A DNA stretch of 64,000 nt from CAWAHD01 sp963781785. Lineage in GTDB: Bacteria > Planctomycetota > Planctomycetia > Isosphaerales > Isosphaeraceae. The notes below the pieces were generated by a model. That model made no database searches. It saw nothing but the letters and a program-made list of their open reading frames with translations, and was not told where the DNA came from. A program made the translations under genes and the position numbers. The DNA lies in contig CAWAHD010000002.1 in the NCBI GenBank assembly GCA_963781785.1, forward strand, positions 3,224,001-3,288,000, in the 5' to 3' direction. How positions within the stretch are numbered: the first letter of the stretch is position 1; each line of letters begins with the position of its first letter. Of this stretch, positions 7,280-17,482 are shown piece after piece.

Positions 7280-8248
7280 TCACCACAGCCCCTCACGCGG
7301 GTTGGACGGGTTGCGTTCGGAGAACTCCTGGATCAAGCGGCGACTCGCCGCGTCGGCGGTCTTGGGAACGACGACTTTGAGCAACACGAACAGGTCGCCT
7401 TCCGGCTTGCCGCCGGACGCGGGGATTCCCTTCCCCTTGAGCCGGAGCTTCTGGCCGCTGGAGCTACCCGGAGGGATCGTGAGCGACTTCATGCCGTCGA
7501 CCGCCGGGACATCGACCTTGGCTCCCAGAACAGCCTCGCCGACGGTGATCGGAACCTCGACCTGAAGGTTTCGCCCGTCGCGTTTGAAATACGGATGCGG
7601 CTCAACGTGGATGGTGATGGTCAGATCGCCGGGGGGTGCTCCCTTGGGGCCAGGCTCTCCTTGGCCCTTCAAGCGGAGCTTCGCGCCGGTATCGACGCCG
7701 GCCGGGATCTTGACCACCAGGCTCTCCCGCTTGCCGTGGCCGTGCTGTACGTCGATGGTCGTCTCGCCACCGCTGACGGCAGTCATGAATGGTATGCTCA
7801 AGCTCGCTTCGAGGGTGCGGCCGGCGCGCGGCCGGCCCGTGCGGCCGCCGCGCACCCTGCCCATCAAATCTTCAAAAATGCTGGGCCCGCCGGCCTCGTC
7901 ACCATGAGTCGCGCCCCCGAACGAGCCGAGCAGATCGGATATGTCGATGTTCTCGAAACCTGGTTCCGCATACCGAGAAGCCCACTCGGAGGAGCCGGCC
8001 CGTGGACCGGATGCGGCCATGCCTTCGAAAGCCGCGTGGCCGTACCGGTCGTACCGCGCCCGCTTCTCCTGGTCCGAGAGGACGTCGTAGGCCTCCTGGA
8101 CTTCCTTGAATTTCGCCTCGGCCGACTTGTCACCGGGATTGACGTCCGGGTGAAATTTCCGCGCCATCGCGCGATACGCTTTCTTGATCGCCTCGGGAGC
8201 TGCGTCGCGAGCGATTCCCAAGACTTCGTAAAAATCGCGTTGGGCCAT
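7280..8248 (-). CDS. cbpA: DnaJ-type co-chaperone without zinc finger (CbpA-like)
   Basis: 322 residues. The J domain is at residues ~4-70 with the HPD motif (KFHPDVNPG), followed by a Gly/Ser/Phe-rich linker with no CxxCxGxG repeats. Two C-terminal substrate-binding beta domains follow (SGGETTIDVQHGHG, then PHPYFKRDGRNLQVEVPITV). This is the type II J-protein layout that stimulates DnaK. It heads an operon with a MerR-like regulator, fitting CbpA/CbpM or HspR logic. No dnaK or grpE is nearby. No CIRCE element was seen upstream. Confidence 0.9.
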   Translation of the reverse strand: MAQRDFYEVLGIARDAAPEAIKKAYRAMARKFHPDVNPGDKSAEAKFKEVQEAYDVLSDQEKRARYDRYGHAAFEGMAASGPRAGSSEWASRYAEPGFENIDISDLLGSFGGATHGDEAGGPSIFEDLMGRVRGGRTGRPRAGRTLEASLSIPFMTAVSGGETTIDVQHGHGKRESLVVKIPAGVDTGAKLRLKGQGEPGPKGAPPGDLTITIHVEPHPYFKRDGRNLQVEVPITVGEAVLGAKVDVPAVDGMKSLTIPPGSSSGQKLRLKGKGIPASGGKPEGDLFVLLKVVVPKTADAASRRLIQEFSERNPSNPREGLW

Positions 8249-8527
8249 CGTGCGCGGACCTCGCGGGCTGCCAGTGCGTCAGCCCGATCTGCCATCCGGA
8301 TCAAGGGTTATGGGATCCACCTCCCGGCGGTGCTCTTCCCATCGGATGGCGTGGGAAAGACCGTCTCCGGCCGATTGCGATTCCGCAGAATTGTACTCCG
8401 CTCACGTAGGGCGATTCAAGCGAAAGCGTATCCTCAAGCGCCAGAAGTCGTTCAGCCGGCTGTCAACTTCGCGCAAGAGCCCGACCGCCCCACGGGCATG
8501 CGCCTCTTCGTGCGAAGCCCTGTGCGA

Positions 8528-9700
8528 TCAAGGCCCGGACGCGCGGTAGGGCTGTTTCTGTCGAAAGAGCTCGAGCCGGTCTCGGTAGGCCTTGATCTTG
8601 ATCGCGTCGCGCGACAGCTCAATGGCCTTGGACTGCCATTTTACGGCCGCATCGAAGTCACCGGCCTCGGCATACGCCGCGGCCAGGGTGTCCAGTGATT
8701 CGGGAGATTTCCAGCGCGACAGTTCGCAGGCCTTCTCGGCCGACTCGACGGCGCACCTGGCGGACCGATGCTTTGGGTCCGGGCACGTCGCCTGTAACCA
8801 TGATCGCGCGTTGTAGCCCCTCGGATGGTCTGGTTCCAGCCGGATCGCGGTGCTGAAATCGGCGAGCGCCTGGTCGTACGCCTTCTTGGCGTTCCAGGCT
8901 GTGCCACGGCTCACAAACGCAAGGGCGTAGTACGGCCGCAAGGCGATCGCCTGAGAGAAATCGTCGATCGCTTTGTCGTAGTCTCCTTTCGCGTGCCAGG
9001 CACGGCCGCGGTCAAAGAAAGCGACCGCATCTTCGGGGCGAAGCAGAACCGCTTCGTCGAGGTCTTCGATGGCCTTGTCGTATTCCTTCTTGGCTATCAG
9101 CGCATTCGCTCGAATCTGGCGCGAAATGCTCTGGGACGGATCGAGCTCGATGGCGATCGAAAAATCAGCGATTGCCCTGTCGAACTCTCTCTTCTCAGCC
9201 CAGACGACGCCGCGGCCGCAGAGCATCACCGCTCGTTGCTTGCGGAACCTTGGGGACACGGACGTGCGATTGATCGCTTCATTGAAGTCCTTGAGAGCCC
9301 TGTCGAGGTCTCTCTTCTCGCGATGCCAGACGATCGCTCGCAAATAATAACCCCAAGGATCGTCCGGGATCTTCGAGATATAACGGGCGCAAAAATCGAG
9401 CGAGTGCTCGACAGAAACAACCTCGTCGGACTCGACCATGCCTTTCAAGCCTCTGTCGTCGACGGAGATCATCAGCTCGCGGCCGTGATCCTCGACGACC
9501 CGGTAGATCTCAACTCTGAGCGGACTGATGAACTGGTTGCCGACCCGCAGTTTGAGACCAGGCAGTTTCTGGATAACTCGAAGGCCGACGCGGTCGTGTC
9601 CCGCGGGTGTCTGGCCGCGCGCAGAATCAAGTCCCAGCGCCAGCGCGCCCAGCGCACAGAAAGTCACCAGCCATCCGAATCGAGTCTTGCTCGAAGCCAT
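8528..9700 (-). CDS. Exported tetratricopeptide-repeat protein
   Basis: 390 residues from ATG 9700 (MASSKTRFGWLVTFCALGAL), a probable signal peptide or anchor ending near ARGQ. A short all-beta region (residues ~40-100) precedes at least five TPR units with the usual A-x-x-D-F-x-x-A-I pattern (DKAIDDFSQAIALRPYYA). TPR arrays bind other proteins. The gene is isolated, with convergent or divergent neighbours, so the partner cannot be inferred. Confidence 0.8.
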   Translation of the reverse strand: MASSKTRFGWLVTFCALGALALGLDSARGQTPAGHDRVGLRVIQKLPGLKLRVGNQFISPLRVEIYRVVEDHGRELMISVDDRGLKGMVESDEVVSVEHSLDFCARYISKIPDDPWGYYLRAIVWHREKRDLDRALKDFNEAINRTSVSPRFRKQRAVMLCGRGVVWAEKREFDRAIADFSIAIELDPSQSISRQIRANALIAKKEYDKAIEDLDEAVLLRPEDAVAFFDRGRAWHAKGDYDKAIDDFSQAIALRPYYALAFVSRGTAWNAKKAYDQALADFSTAIRLEPDHPRGYNARSWLQATCPDPKHRSARCAVESAEKACELSRWKSPESLDTLAAAYAEAGDFDAAVKWQSKAIELSRDAIKIKAYRDRLELFRQKQPYRASGP

Positions 9701-9893
9701 CTTCAGGGCGCGTGGCATGCCGCGTCTCACGGTTCGGGGCCTCCGTCCGGGCTGTTGCTCGTTCGTGTGCCGGAGCGCCCGAGATCATCTTGATGATACA
9801 TCAGCCCTGGTCCGAGACGACAGGGGAGACCCTCGAAGCAAGGCGATCGTGCGGATACAATGAAATCATCTTTGGCCAAGGGAGATCGAATTC

Positions 9894-10448
9894 TTGACAC
9901 GCGTCGCGGTGATCCTGCACGAGCGGCTGGGAAACTGGGTCAGGCAACTTCGTCCCCGGCTGCACGATCAGCCGATCCGATGGTTCGAGACCCGGTCGGC
10001 GGCGGACCTGGAGGGCGTCATCGGCGGGCTGGCCTGTCCGGTCGTGTTGATCGACCTGGGAAAGCACCCGGTCACCGGCCTGACGGTCCTGGAGCAGGTG
10101 CTCCTCCGAACTCCCGATGCGTGGGTGCTCGTGCTCGATCCTGAATCTCACCCGGGTGCGGCCGACCTGGCACGCGAGCTGGGCGCGACCCATGTGGTGT
10201 CGGGGTTCATGCCGCCCCCGCGAGTGGCGGAGCTTCTGGCTCGCTGGATCGCGCTGGCTCTGCACCGCATCGACCAGCGCGGCTGGTCGAGGACGGCCGC
10301 TCCAGAATCGGAGATGAAGCCGTGGGGCTGGCTAGCGGATTACCTGGGGGATCCGGGCTCGTCTGACATGAGTTCCTACCACTCCCTCGAAGCCGTGCGC
10401 CCGCATGTGCCGACTGAATGCTTGTCCGATATCCCCGTGCACCCCTGA
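9894..10448 (+). CDS. Receiver-like (degenerate CheY-fold) protein
   Basis: 184 residues from TTG 9894, which has a GGAGAT site just upstream. The first ~120 residues have the alternating strand-helix pattern of a receiver domain (VVLIDLGKHPVTGLTVLEQV, then WVLVLDPE). The acidic pocket near the N-terminus is missing (VAVILHERLG), so phosphorylation is doubtful. The C-terminal 60 residues have no recognisable fold. It precedes mrp by about 60 bp on the same strand. Role unknown. Confidence 0.5.
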   Translation: MTRVAVILHERLGNWVRQLRPRLHDQPIRWFETRSAADLEGVIGGLACPVVLIDLGKHPVTGLTVLEQVLLRTPDAWVLVLDPESHPGAADLARELGATHVVSGFMPPPRVAELLARWIALALHRIDQRGWSRTAAPESEMKPWGWLADYLGDPGSSDMSSYHSLEAVRPHVPTECLSDIPVHP

Positions 10449-10509
10449 CGGACGAGGACGTCTCGCACCCTTTAATTCCCGCCGTTTGAATTACAAAGGA
10501 AGATTGCCG

Positions 10510-11677
10510 ATGTTTGGAAAGACCAACGCGACGCTCACTGAGCGGGCTGTTCTCGACGCATTGAAAGGGGTCAAGGACCCTGATCTCGGCCGCGACCTGG
10601 TTGACCTGGGAATGATCAAGGACGTCCGCATCAGTGACGGTGCCGTATCGCTCACGGTCAATCTCACGACGCCTGCATGTCCGATGAAAGCGCAGATCGA
10701 GCGCGACGCTGCGCACTGCGCTTCAGGGCCGCCTGCCCGGCGATTGGACATTCCATATCACCATGAGCGCCGAAGTGCGGGGCAAGGGAATCGCCGAGAC
10801 CGGCGACATTCCGGGTATCAAGAACGTGATCGCGGTCGGGTCCGGTAAAGGGGGGGTAGGCAAGTCGACGATGGCCGCCGCCATCGCCTTCGGCCTGCGG
10901 TCGTATGGCACCAATGTCGGGCTGATGGACGCCGACGTGTATGGACCGTCGATTCCTCATCTGGTGGGCGCGACCGGGCGGCCCATGGCTCGGGGCGAGC
11001 GGATCCAGCCGATCGAAACCAATGGTCTAAAGCTGATGTCGATGGGATTTCTGCTCGAGCCCGAGAAAGCGGTCATCATGCGCGGACCGATGCTTCATGG
11101 AATCATGCAGCAGTTCCTCCGGCAGGTGGATTGGGGGCCGCTTGACTACCTGGTGATCGACCTGCCGCCAGGGACCGGCGATGTGCCGCTGACCCTGGCG
11201 CAATCTCTGCCGCTCACGGGTGCGGTGGTCGTCTGCACGCCCCAGGAAGTTGCGCTCCTGGACGCCACCCGCGCGATCACCATGTTCCGCCAACTGAAAG
11301 TGCCGGTGCTCGGCATGATCGAGAATATGGCCTTCTTCGACGTGGTCGCCTATCTCAGAGAGCGCGGCGGTCCCGAGGCCCATCGGTTGATCGACGCCAA
11401 AAGCTTCTTCGACTCACCCGGCGACGAGCGGGTTTACCTCTTCGGCCACGGTGGCGCCCGCCGCCGGGCCGAACAGCTCGGCGTACCGTTCCTGGGCGAG
11501 GTACCGCTCAACATTTTCCTCCGCGAGGCCGGCGACGCTGGCAAGATGGAACAATCGCTTCTTCCCGGCTCCCCCGCGCGGCCGTATCTCCTGGGAGTCG
11601 TCGAACAGCTCGCCGCACAGATCAGCATCCGGAACATCCAGGCGCCGAAGATGCCCAAGCTGGAGGTCATCGGTTAG
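10510..11677 (+). CDS. Mrp/ApbC-type Fe-S cluster carrier ATPase (one frameshift)
   Basis: The N-terminal MIP18/DUF59 domain starts at ATG 10510 (VLDALKGVKDPDLGRDLVDL). A one-base shift at about 10705 moves to the frame holding the ATPase. Read through the shift the join is smooth (TLRTALQGRLPGDWTFHITM). The Walker A GSGKGGVGKST, the DADVYGPS motif and the IDLPPGTGDVPLT motif are all intact. These proteins carry and deliver 4Fe-4S clusters to apoproteins. Full length would be about 388 residues, so the gene is complete apart from the indel. The C-terminal Cys pair of the family is not obvious. Confidence 0.85.
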
Positions 11678-11699
11678 TTACCATGCGGCAGGGGAAGGT

Positions 11700-11840
11700 A
11701 ACCATGGCCGCCGAGATTTCGGGGCCGAATGGACGGAGATCGACGGTTTGCTCGGCCTGGATTTCCTGCGCGACAACGTACTGACAATTGACTTCCGGGC
11801 CGGCCAAATCGCTTTGGCTTCAAGCCATCATCGCGTCATC
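11700..11840 (+). pseudogene. Retropepsin-like aspartic protease C-terminal fragment
   Basis: A short frame reads IDGLLGLDFLRDNVLTIDFR AGQIAL, which matches the C-terminal end of retropepsin-like (gag-polyprotein type) aspartic proteases, where DGLLGLDFL is conserved. The catalytic D-T/S-G region is not present upstream, so only the last ~45 residues survive, wedged between mrp and the deacylase gene. Confidence 0.4.
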
Positions 11841-11847
11841 GTGGCTC

Positions 11848-13410
11848 TTACCCTCGCCTCAGAGCCCGCCCAGGCGTCGCCCCGGTCGGCTCGCCCTTTT
11901 CCAGAACCAGGGTCCCATTGACGAGCACATGCTCGACCCCCTCGGCAAGCGTCCGGCCGGCGGCGTAGGTGGAACGATCGATCACAGTCGCCGGGTCAAA
12001 CACGGCGAGGTCGGCCACGAAGCCGGGACGAATCAAACCGCGGTCGGTCAGGCGAAAACGGCGTGCGGCGTGGGTACACAAGTGCGTCACCGCCTCGGGC
12101 CAGGAATAATCGCCGAGCTCGCGAGTGTGATAACCCAGATAGCGGGCGAACGCACCCCAGCCGCGCGGGTGTGGGAACCCGCCGCAGAAGATGCCGTCTG
12201 AGCCCGCCATGTGCGCAGGATGACGCAAGATCGCGCGGACATCGGCCTCGGTTCGATCTCCCGGACGGAAGGCCACGATCCCCACCGCCATGTCGCAAGC
12301 TGCAAGAATCTCGCAGACGAACTCGCCGGGGTCGTGTCGGGCTTCTTGGGCCGCTGCGGCGACCGTGTGCCCTTCGGCCCAGCGCCACTCCGGGTCAGCC
12401 ACCATCGCAATCGTGAGATTCTCAAGCGAATAGGGCATGTCCGACGAGAACCATTCCGACTTGAGCCGGCCGCGCACGGCCAAACTGCGGAGCCGGTCTA
12501 CCGTCGCCTCGATCCCCCCCTCCTGGACCCACGCAGGCAGGGCGAGCATTCCCAGGATCGTGCTCCCCGCCAAGTAGGGATACGTGTCGTACGTCAGGTC
12601 GAGCCCGAGCGCCCGTCCTTCGTCAAGCAGGGGCAGCAAGAGATCGGCCGGCCCGTTAAAATGCGACACGTGGGCCGGCACTCCGGTAGCCTTCGCGATA
12701 TCGTAGACCTCGCGCATCCCCACGGGGGCGAGCGGTCCGTAGCCGCGCATGTGAGTCACATAGACGCCATTGCATGCGACGATCGGTTCGCACAGCGCCG
12801 CAATCTCACGGGTATCGGCGTAGCGGCTTGGTATGTAATCGAGCCCGGTCGAGAGCCCGACTGCCCCGGTGTCCATCCCCTCCGAGACGAGCTTCTGCAT
12901 GGCGCGGATCTCGTCGTCGCGGGCGGGCCGGGGATCGAGCCCCATGACTTCCATCCGGATATTGCCGTTGGGGATCAGATAGGCCACGTTGATCGCGATG
13001 CGACAATCGAAGCGGGCGAGGTATTCGTCGACCGTCCCCCAGTCAGAGCATATTTCGGCGGGGTTGCCGTTGAAACCTGCGGTGTAGCGTCGCATGTAGT
13101 CGAGCGTCCCGCGCGACGCCGGTGCAAACGAGCTGCCGTCCTGACCGATGAGATAGGTTGTCACGCCCTGGCGCAAGGCCGGGAGATGAATCGGGTCGGC
13201 CAGGAGCATGAGATCGCCGTGGACATGCGCGTCGATGAAGCCGGGGACGACGTAGCATCCCGAAACGTCGAGTACGCGAACAGCCGGAGCGCCTTCAAGC
13301 CGCCCGACGTCGGCGATCATGGTGTCAAGCACCGCCACGTCGGCGCGAAACAGAGGTCCCCCTGACCCGTCGATCACACAGCCCCCCCTCAAGATCAGGT
13401 CGAATGTCAT
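11848..13410 (-). CDS. N-acyl-D-amino-acid deacylase (amidohydrolase superfamily)
   Basis: 520 residues, the usual family length. The N-terminal metal-binding motif is FIDAHVHGDLM, preceded by the typical start LILRGGCVIDGSGGP. Further motifs are GLSTGLDYIPSRYAD, then VTHMRGYG and HVSHFNGPAD. The late Asp of the active site is in MAGSDGIFCGG, followed by the C-terminal RGLIRPGFVADLAVFDPATV. The enzyme would remove acyl groups from N-acyl-D-amino acids, as in peptidoglycan or D-amino-acid salvage. Exact substrate cannot be read from sequence. It is followed at short distance by the AlkA-type gene upstream on the same strand. Confidence 0.85.
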   Translation of the reverse strand: MTFDLILRGGCVIDGSGGPLFRADVAVLDTMIADVGRLEGAPAVRVLDVSGCYVVPGFIDAHVHGDLMLLADPIHLPALRQGVTTYLIGQDGSSFAPASRGTLDYMRRYTAGFNGNPAEICSDWGTVDEYLARFDCRIAINVAYLIPNGNIRMEVMGLDPRPARDDEIRAMQKLVSEGMDTGAVGLSTGLDYIPSRYADTREIAALCEPIVACNGVYVTHMRGYGPLAPVGMREVYDIAKATGVPAHVSHFNGPADLLLPLLDEGRALGLDLTYDTYPYLAGSTILGMLALPAWVQEGGIEATVDRLRSLAVRGRLKSEWFSSDMPYSLENLTIAMVADPEWRWAEGHTVAAAAQEARHDPGEFVCEILAACDMAVGIVAFRPGDRTEADVRAILRHPAHMAGSDGIFCGGFPHPRGWGAFARYLGYHTRELGDYSWPEAVTHLCTHAARRFRLTDRGLIRPGFVADLAVFDPATVIDRSTYAAGRTLAEGVEHVLVNGTLVLEKGEPTGATPGRALRRG

Positions 13411-13428
13411 ATCGGGGTCCGATGCGTT

Positions 13429-14202
13429 TCAAGGTTTCGCGTTTGATTTGCTCGACCGGCGGGTTTTGCCGGGTCCGGATGAAGGTTCGCCTGGCTCGGG
13501 TGCCCCGGCGGGCTTGGGCCCGCTGGAACCCGAATCGGGGTTCGGCGTATCCGTCCCTTTCCAGATGTACCAGCTTGCGACGGTACGATAAGGCCGCCAC
13601 GATTCGGCCAGGGCATGGCAATCGCGGGGAGCAGGCAACTCGTTGAGCCCGTGGCGCTGCCGCAGTGCGGACCGCACGCCCAGATCGCCGGCGGGGAGGA
13701 CGTCGGGCCGATTCATGACAAAGATCAGGAACATCTCGGCGGTCCAGACGCCGATCCCCTTGACCGCCGTGAGTGACTCGATGATCGCCTCGTCGTCCCA
13801 GGTATCGTCAAATTCGTCGAGAGGCACCTCCCCGGCCGCGACGGCCCCGGCCAGGTTGAGCACATAGCGGGCCTTGGGGCCGGAGAGTCCGACGCTCCGC
13901 AGCCGGGTCTCCCCCAGCTCGATCAACCTCTCGGGCGAGTGCGGGTCGCCACCGATCGCAATCAGCTTCAGGTTGATCGACCTGGCAGCCTTGGACGAGA
14001 TTTGCTGGCTGACGATCGAGCGCACCAGTGCACTGAACCGGTCGGCATAAGGTTCCAGGAGGCAAGGACCGATTCGATCAATGATCGCTCGCAAATGCGG
14101 GTCGGCCCGGCGCAGGTGCCGTACTGCGGCCGCCCAGCGATCGGAGGGACTGGGAACAACCTTGCGAGTGCGCCCCGAACGGGGGCGAGAAGAGTCATTC
14201 AT
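13429..14202 (-). CDS. DNA-3-methyladenine glycosylase II-like HhH-GPD enzyme
   Basis: 257 residues. The HhH-GPD core contains SIVSQQISSKAARSI, the hairpin LTAVKGIGVWTAEMFLIF and the catalytic Asp in DVLPAGDLGVRSAL, as in AlkA-type base-excision enzymes. The C-terminal ~45 residues form a Pro/Ser/Lys-rich tail, probably disordered. It removes alkylated bases from DNA. It lies 18 bp upstream of the deacylase gene on the same strand, and 17 bp downstream of the aminotransferase, so the three may be co-transcribed. Confidence 0.87.
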   Translation of the reverse strand: MNDSSRPRSGRTRKVVPSPSDRWAAAVRHLRRADPHLRAIIDRIGPCLLEPYADRFSALVRSIVSQQISSKAARSINLKLIAIGGDPHSPERLIELGETRLRSVGLSGPKARYVLNLAGAVAAGEVPLDEFDDTWDDEAIIESLTAVKGIGVWTAEMFLIFVMNRPDVLPAGDLGVRSALRQRHGLNELPAPRDCHALAESWRPYRTVASWYIWKGTDTPNPDSGSSGPKPAGAPEPGEPSSGPGKTRRSSKSNAKP

Positions 14203-14219
14203 GACACGATGCGGCCCCG

Positions 14220-15562
14220 CTACGACGTCGCCGCCGACTCCTGGCTATAGGGCGTTGTGAGCACGTACTGGGGATTGGCGTCCTTGTAACGACCGACCAG
14301 GTTGAGCCGTTCAATCGCCCGGGGAATGAACTCCATCGCCTGGTCGATGCGATCGTCGGGCTCGGCGCAACTGAACCGCAGGAAACCCTGGCCGGCCGCG
14401 CCGAAGCACTCGCCGCCCAGGCAGGCCACGCCGAACGAATCGTCGGCCGCTTCGAGCAGGTAGAGTGCCAGACCATGCGAGGTGATCCTTAGTCGGTTGC
14501 ACACGGCTCGTACGTCCGGAAACGCATAGAACGTGCCGGCGGGACGCACCACCCGGAAGCCGTCGACGCGCTCGAGGCCGTCGCAAAGCCGCTCAACCTT
14601 GCGGCGAAACCGCTGCATGTACAGGTCACGGGTCGGGGTGTCGTGCTGGAGCGCCGCCTGGGCGGCCCGCTGAGCCAGAGGAGGGCTGCACGAGGCCGTC
14701 GTGTTGATCAGCTTGCCCATCGCTTCCACCACGTCGGGCGCGGCCACCGCGAAACCGATTCGCCACCCGCTCATACTGTATGATTTGCTGAAGGTGTAGG
14801 CCGCCACGGTGTGATCGAGCATGCCCGGCTCGGCCAGGATCGACGCGTGCCGGCCGCGCCACACCATGTGGCAGTACGGCTCATCGGAGAACACCATGAG
14901 CTCGGTCCCGCGCACGACTGCGGCGATCTCGGCCAGGTCTTCGCGAGTCGCCACGCCGCCGGTGGGATTATGCGGCGAGTTGAGCAGGATCGCGCGGGGC
15001 TTGGGATCGCTTGCCAGGAACCGCCGGACGGCATCTGCCGACGGACGAAACTCCTCTTCGACCAGGAGTGGCGCCAGCACGGCGCGCGCCCGCGCCGCTC
15101 GATGTTGGGAATGTACGTGGGAAACTGGGGGCTGAAAATCAGCACGCCATCTCCCGGGTCGAGCACGGCCTCGCCAAAGTATTGCTCGAACGGCTTGGCG
15201 CCCGAGGCGACCACGATGTTCTCGGCCGTGACAGAATAACCAAATTCGGACGAGACGGCCTGGGCGGCCGCCGCGCGAAACTCGGGCAGCCCCAGGCTCG
15301 GGCAATAGCCGGTTTCATTATCCTCGATTGCCCGGATACCGGCCTGCTTCGCGCCCGGCGTGCTGGGAAATGGGCTATCGCCGATCTCCAGCTCGACGAC
15401 GTCCTTGCCCTGGGCTTTCAGGCATCTGGCAATGTACAACACGCTGAAGGCCGTCTCGGCCGTCAAATTCCGCGCCAGGGAGCTGAGTCGCGCCATGAAT
15501 GCCGTTTCTCCATCGAATCGAGCGAGGTGGGGCAGCCCAGAATCGGTGATCTGATCCGACAA
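14220..15562 (-). CDS. PLP-dependent aminotransferase class I/II (one frameshift)
   Basis: From ATG 15562 one frame covers the first ~155 residues (VELEIGDSPFPSTPGAKQAG). A one-base shift at about 15090 moves to the frame that runs to 14220, giving about 447 residues. The PLP-binding signature TFSKSYSMSGWRIGF carries the expected lysine, and LNSPHNPTGGVATREDL and FSDEPYC are intact. It is a fold type I aminotransferase of the aspartate/alanine type; substrate cannot be assigned. The sharp conservation on both sides of the shift argues for an indel in the sequence rather than decay. Confidence 0.85.
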
Positions 15563-15607
15563 GAAGTTTTGATTCTCAAGCCACGGATCTGCGGCCGCAG
15601 TTCGGTG

Positions 15608-16351
15608 CTATCGCGACGCGATCACCTGGGCAAGGCGCTTGACGACGCGGGGAATGACTGCCTGCTGGAGAATCTCCTCACCGGCTTCACGCTGGCGGTG
15701 CAGCGACTCCACGAACGTCATTTCGGGCCCGAGCCCCCAGTATTGCCGCACCGTGAAATAGACCCGGATCTGGTCTTCGTTGAACTCGCGGGTTCGAACC
15801 TGATATGCCGTCGATCGAGTCTCGATCGCCAGCCGGCACTGGAGCTGGCACGACTCGTTGAGCGCCAGGGTCAGCGCCGGCTCAAAGTTGATCACCCGGG
15901 CCCGGGGAAGCTCGAAGAGCCCTTCCAGCCCATGCCCGACTCCCATCGCCTCGGCCACGACCTCATCGTGGTTGCCCTCATAGTGAAAATCGAAGCCGAA
16001 CATGACGTCGAGTGCCTCGCAGTCCAGCAGGCTGATCGTCAGCAAATGCGGAGCCAGCTCCAGAACCAGCTCGTGCTGGCGAAATGCCTCATCGAGCGAC
16101 TCCGGATTGAAATGCCCCGAGCACAGCCTGCGCGGCTCGATCGCCAACCAACGATGAGCCTCTTGCTCTTTGTCACCTTCCAGGACGAGGTCACCGCTTT
16201 CCCTCGTGTAAAAGTTCCGCAGCTCGGGAAATCCCTTCTTCATCTGTTCAAAGAAATGCAAGACGGTGTCGCGGTTGTTCGGCAGCTCCATCTCGGTATT
16301 GAGATGGACATTGACGTAAAAATCATCGGCATCAGAAATATAACGGTTCAT
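15608..16351 (-). CDS. Conserved-looking hypothetical protein
   Basis: 247 residues from ATG 16351 (MNRYISDADDFYVNVHLNTE); an earlier in-frame start at 16405 is less likely. It is an acidic soluble protein with no signal peptide or membrane segment. Strong stretches such as LLDCEALDVMFGFDFHYEGN and IRVYFTVRQYWGLG look conserved. I do not recognise a domain. Neighbouring genes give no clue beyond shared direction with the aminotransferase 46 bp downstream. Confidence 0.65.
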   Translation of the reverse strand: MNRYISDADDFYVNVHLNTEMELPNNRDTVLHFFEQMKKGFPELRNFYTRESGDLVLEGDKEQEAHRWLAIEPRRLCSGHFNPESLDEAFRQHELVLELAPHLLTISLLDCEALDVMFGFDFHYEGNHDEVVAEAMGVGHGLEGLFELPRARVINFEPALTLALNESCQLQCRLAIETRSTAYQVRTREFNEDQIRVYFTVRQYWGLGPEMTFVESLHRQREAGEEILQQAVIPRVVKRLAQVIASR

Positions 16352-17425
16352 CTTGGAGATCCTGAGTGGCAAGGCACCCATACCTCGCCCAAGCTGCAAC
16401 TTCACTGGAGGCTATCCCACAACGCCCGGCGAGGTTGCGGCGTCGTGCGTGTCATGACGGATGAATTTTACCACAATCGGACCGATCACGAAATGAATGC
16501 GGATCCCGACCTGGAATAATCGAACTTGGGCGTCTGCCCTGCGGCATGCCTTCACGGCAACCTGCTTTTGAGCCACGACCAAAAGTATAGTATAATGGGG
16601 AATATAGGATCTTTGTGATGGCTCTGGGCATCACGACATTTCTTCGACTTCGGACATGGGCTGAGCTGCGATCCTGGGCTGCGGAAGCTCGCCCAGTCCC
16701 AGGACATCAACAGGATTCGTCGGTCGGACAGAGCTGAGACAGTACGGCTTGGCCCCACCCACCTCAGCGAATTCGCAGAGGGGTAGGGGTGGGTATTGAC
16801 CAAGGATGAAGGGTGAAATAAGGAACCCAGGAAGGCAGGAGGCCAGAAAATCCGGAAACGAAGATTTCGGTGCCGCTTCCAGTGGGCCATCCCGTCCTGG
16901 GGCTATTCCTGCCTTCCTGCCTTCCTCATCCTGTTTAAGCGGGGCTTCTGTCCGAAAGCGGATCAATGTTAGCTGACTGCCGGTTGTGCCGGATGGACTG
17001 CTGGACTCGATCCCGCTCGTCGTTCCTCTCGCCGTTCTTCTGCATTCGTCCGCTCTCCCTCCTCCGTACTTCTCCACGGCAAACTTCCCTCGACCCGGGC
17101 GATCGACTCCGCGTCCAACCGGCTTCGGTACGCCTCTCGATCGTGCGCTCCAGCCAAAGTACCAGAGCGCAGCAACTGCTCGGCAATCACCCGTGCTTTC
17201 AACTCGCCGCGGCACCCTCGTTGGCGGGCTCGGTTCAGCGCAACCCGGCGTGGCGACGTCGGTCCCCTGCGCAACCTCAAGCAAGATTTCAGCTTTGGTC
17301 GTGTGGCGATGGACTCCGGGAGTGGCAGGAAAGTGGCGCGCGGTGGCCTGTTTTTCGGCGGGTCTTCGTGCGAGTTCATGCGCGGGTTTTGGACATGGTT
17401 CAACGCAGGGTAACACCCCCAGTAG

Positions 17426-17482
17426 ACCAGCCCGACGCGCAAGCGAGGGTAAGCCGAACCCTCGCTCGCGCGTCGGGCTGGT
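17426..17482. repeat. REP-like inverted repeat, 25-bp arms, 7-nt loop
   Basis: Left arm 17426-17450 starts ACCAGCCCGACGCGCAAGCG. Right arm 17458-17482 is its reverse complement with one G-T type mismatch, and the loop is AAGCCGA. A related half-copy (CAGCCCGACGTGGCAGCGAG) is visible near 31486. This is typical of extragenic palindromes spread through planctomycete genomes. No T-tract follows, so a terminator is unlikely. Confidence 0.7.

Noticed and set aside
8249..8527. Possible heat-shock (CIRCE) element before cbpA
   Set aside because: No TTAGCACTC-N9-GAGTGCTAA or close variant was found.
16969..17442. 157-codon minus-strand frame with a charged helical stretch
   Set aside because: Some coding-like helix (RGELKARVIAEQLLRSG) but no start context and it runs into the palindrome; left unannotated.
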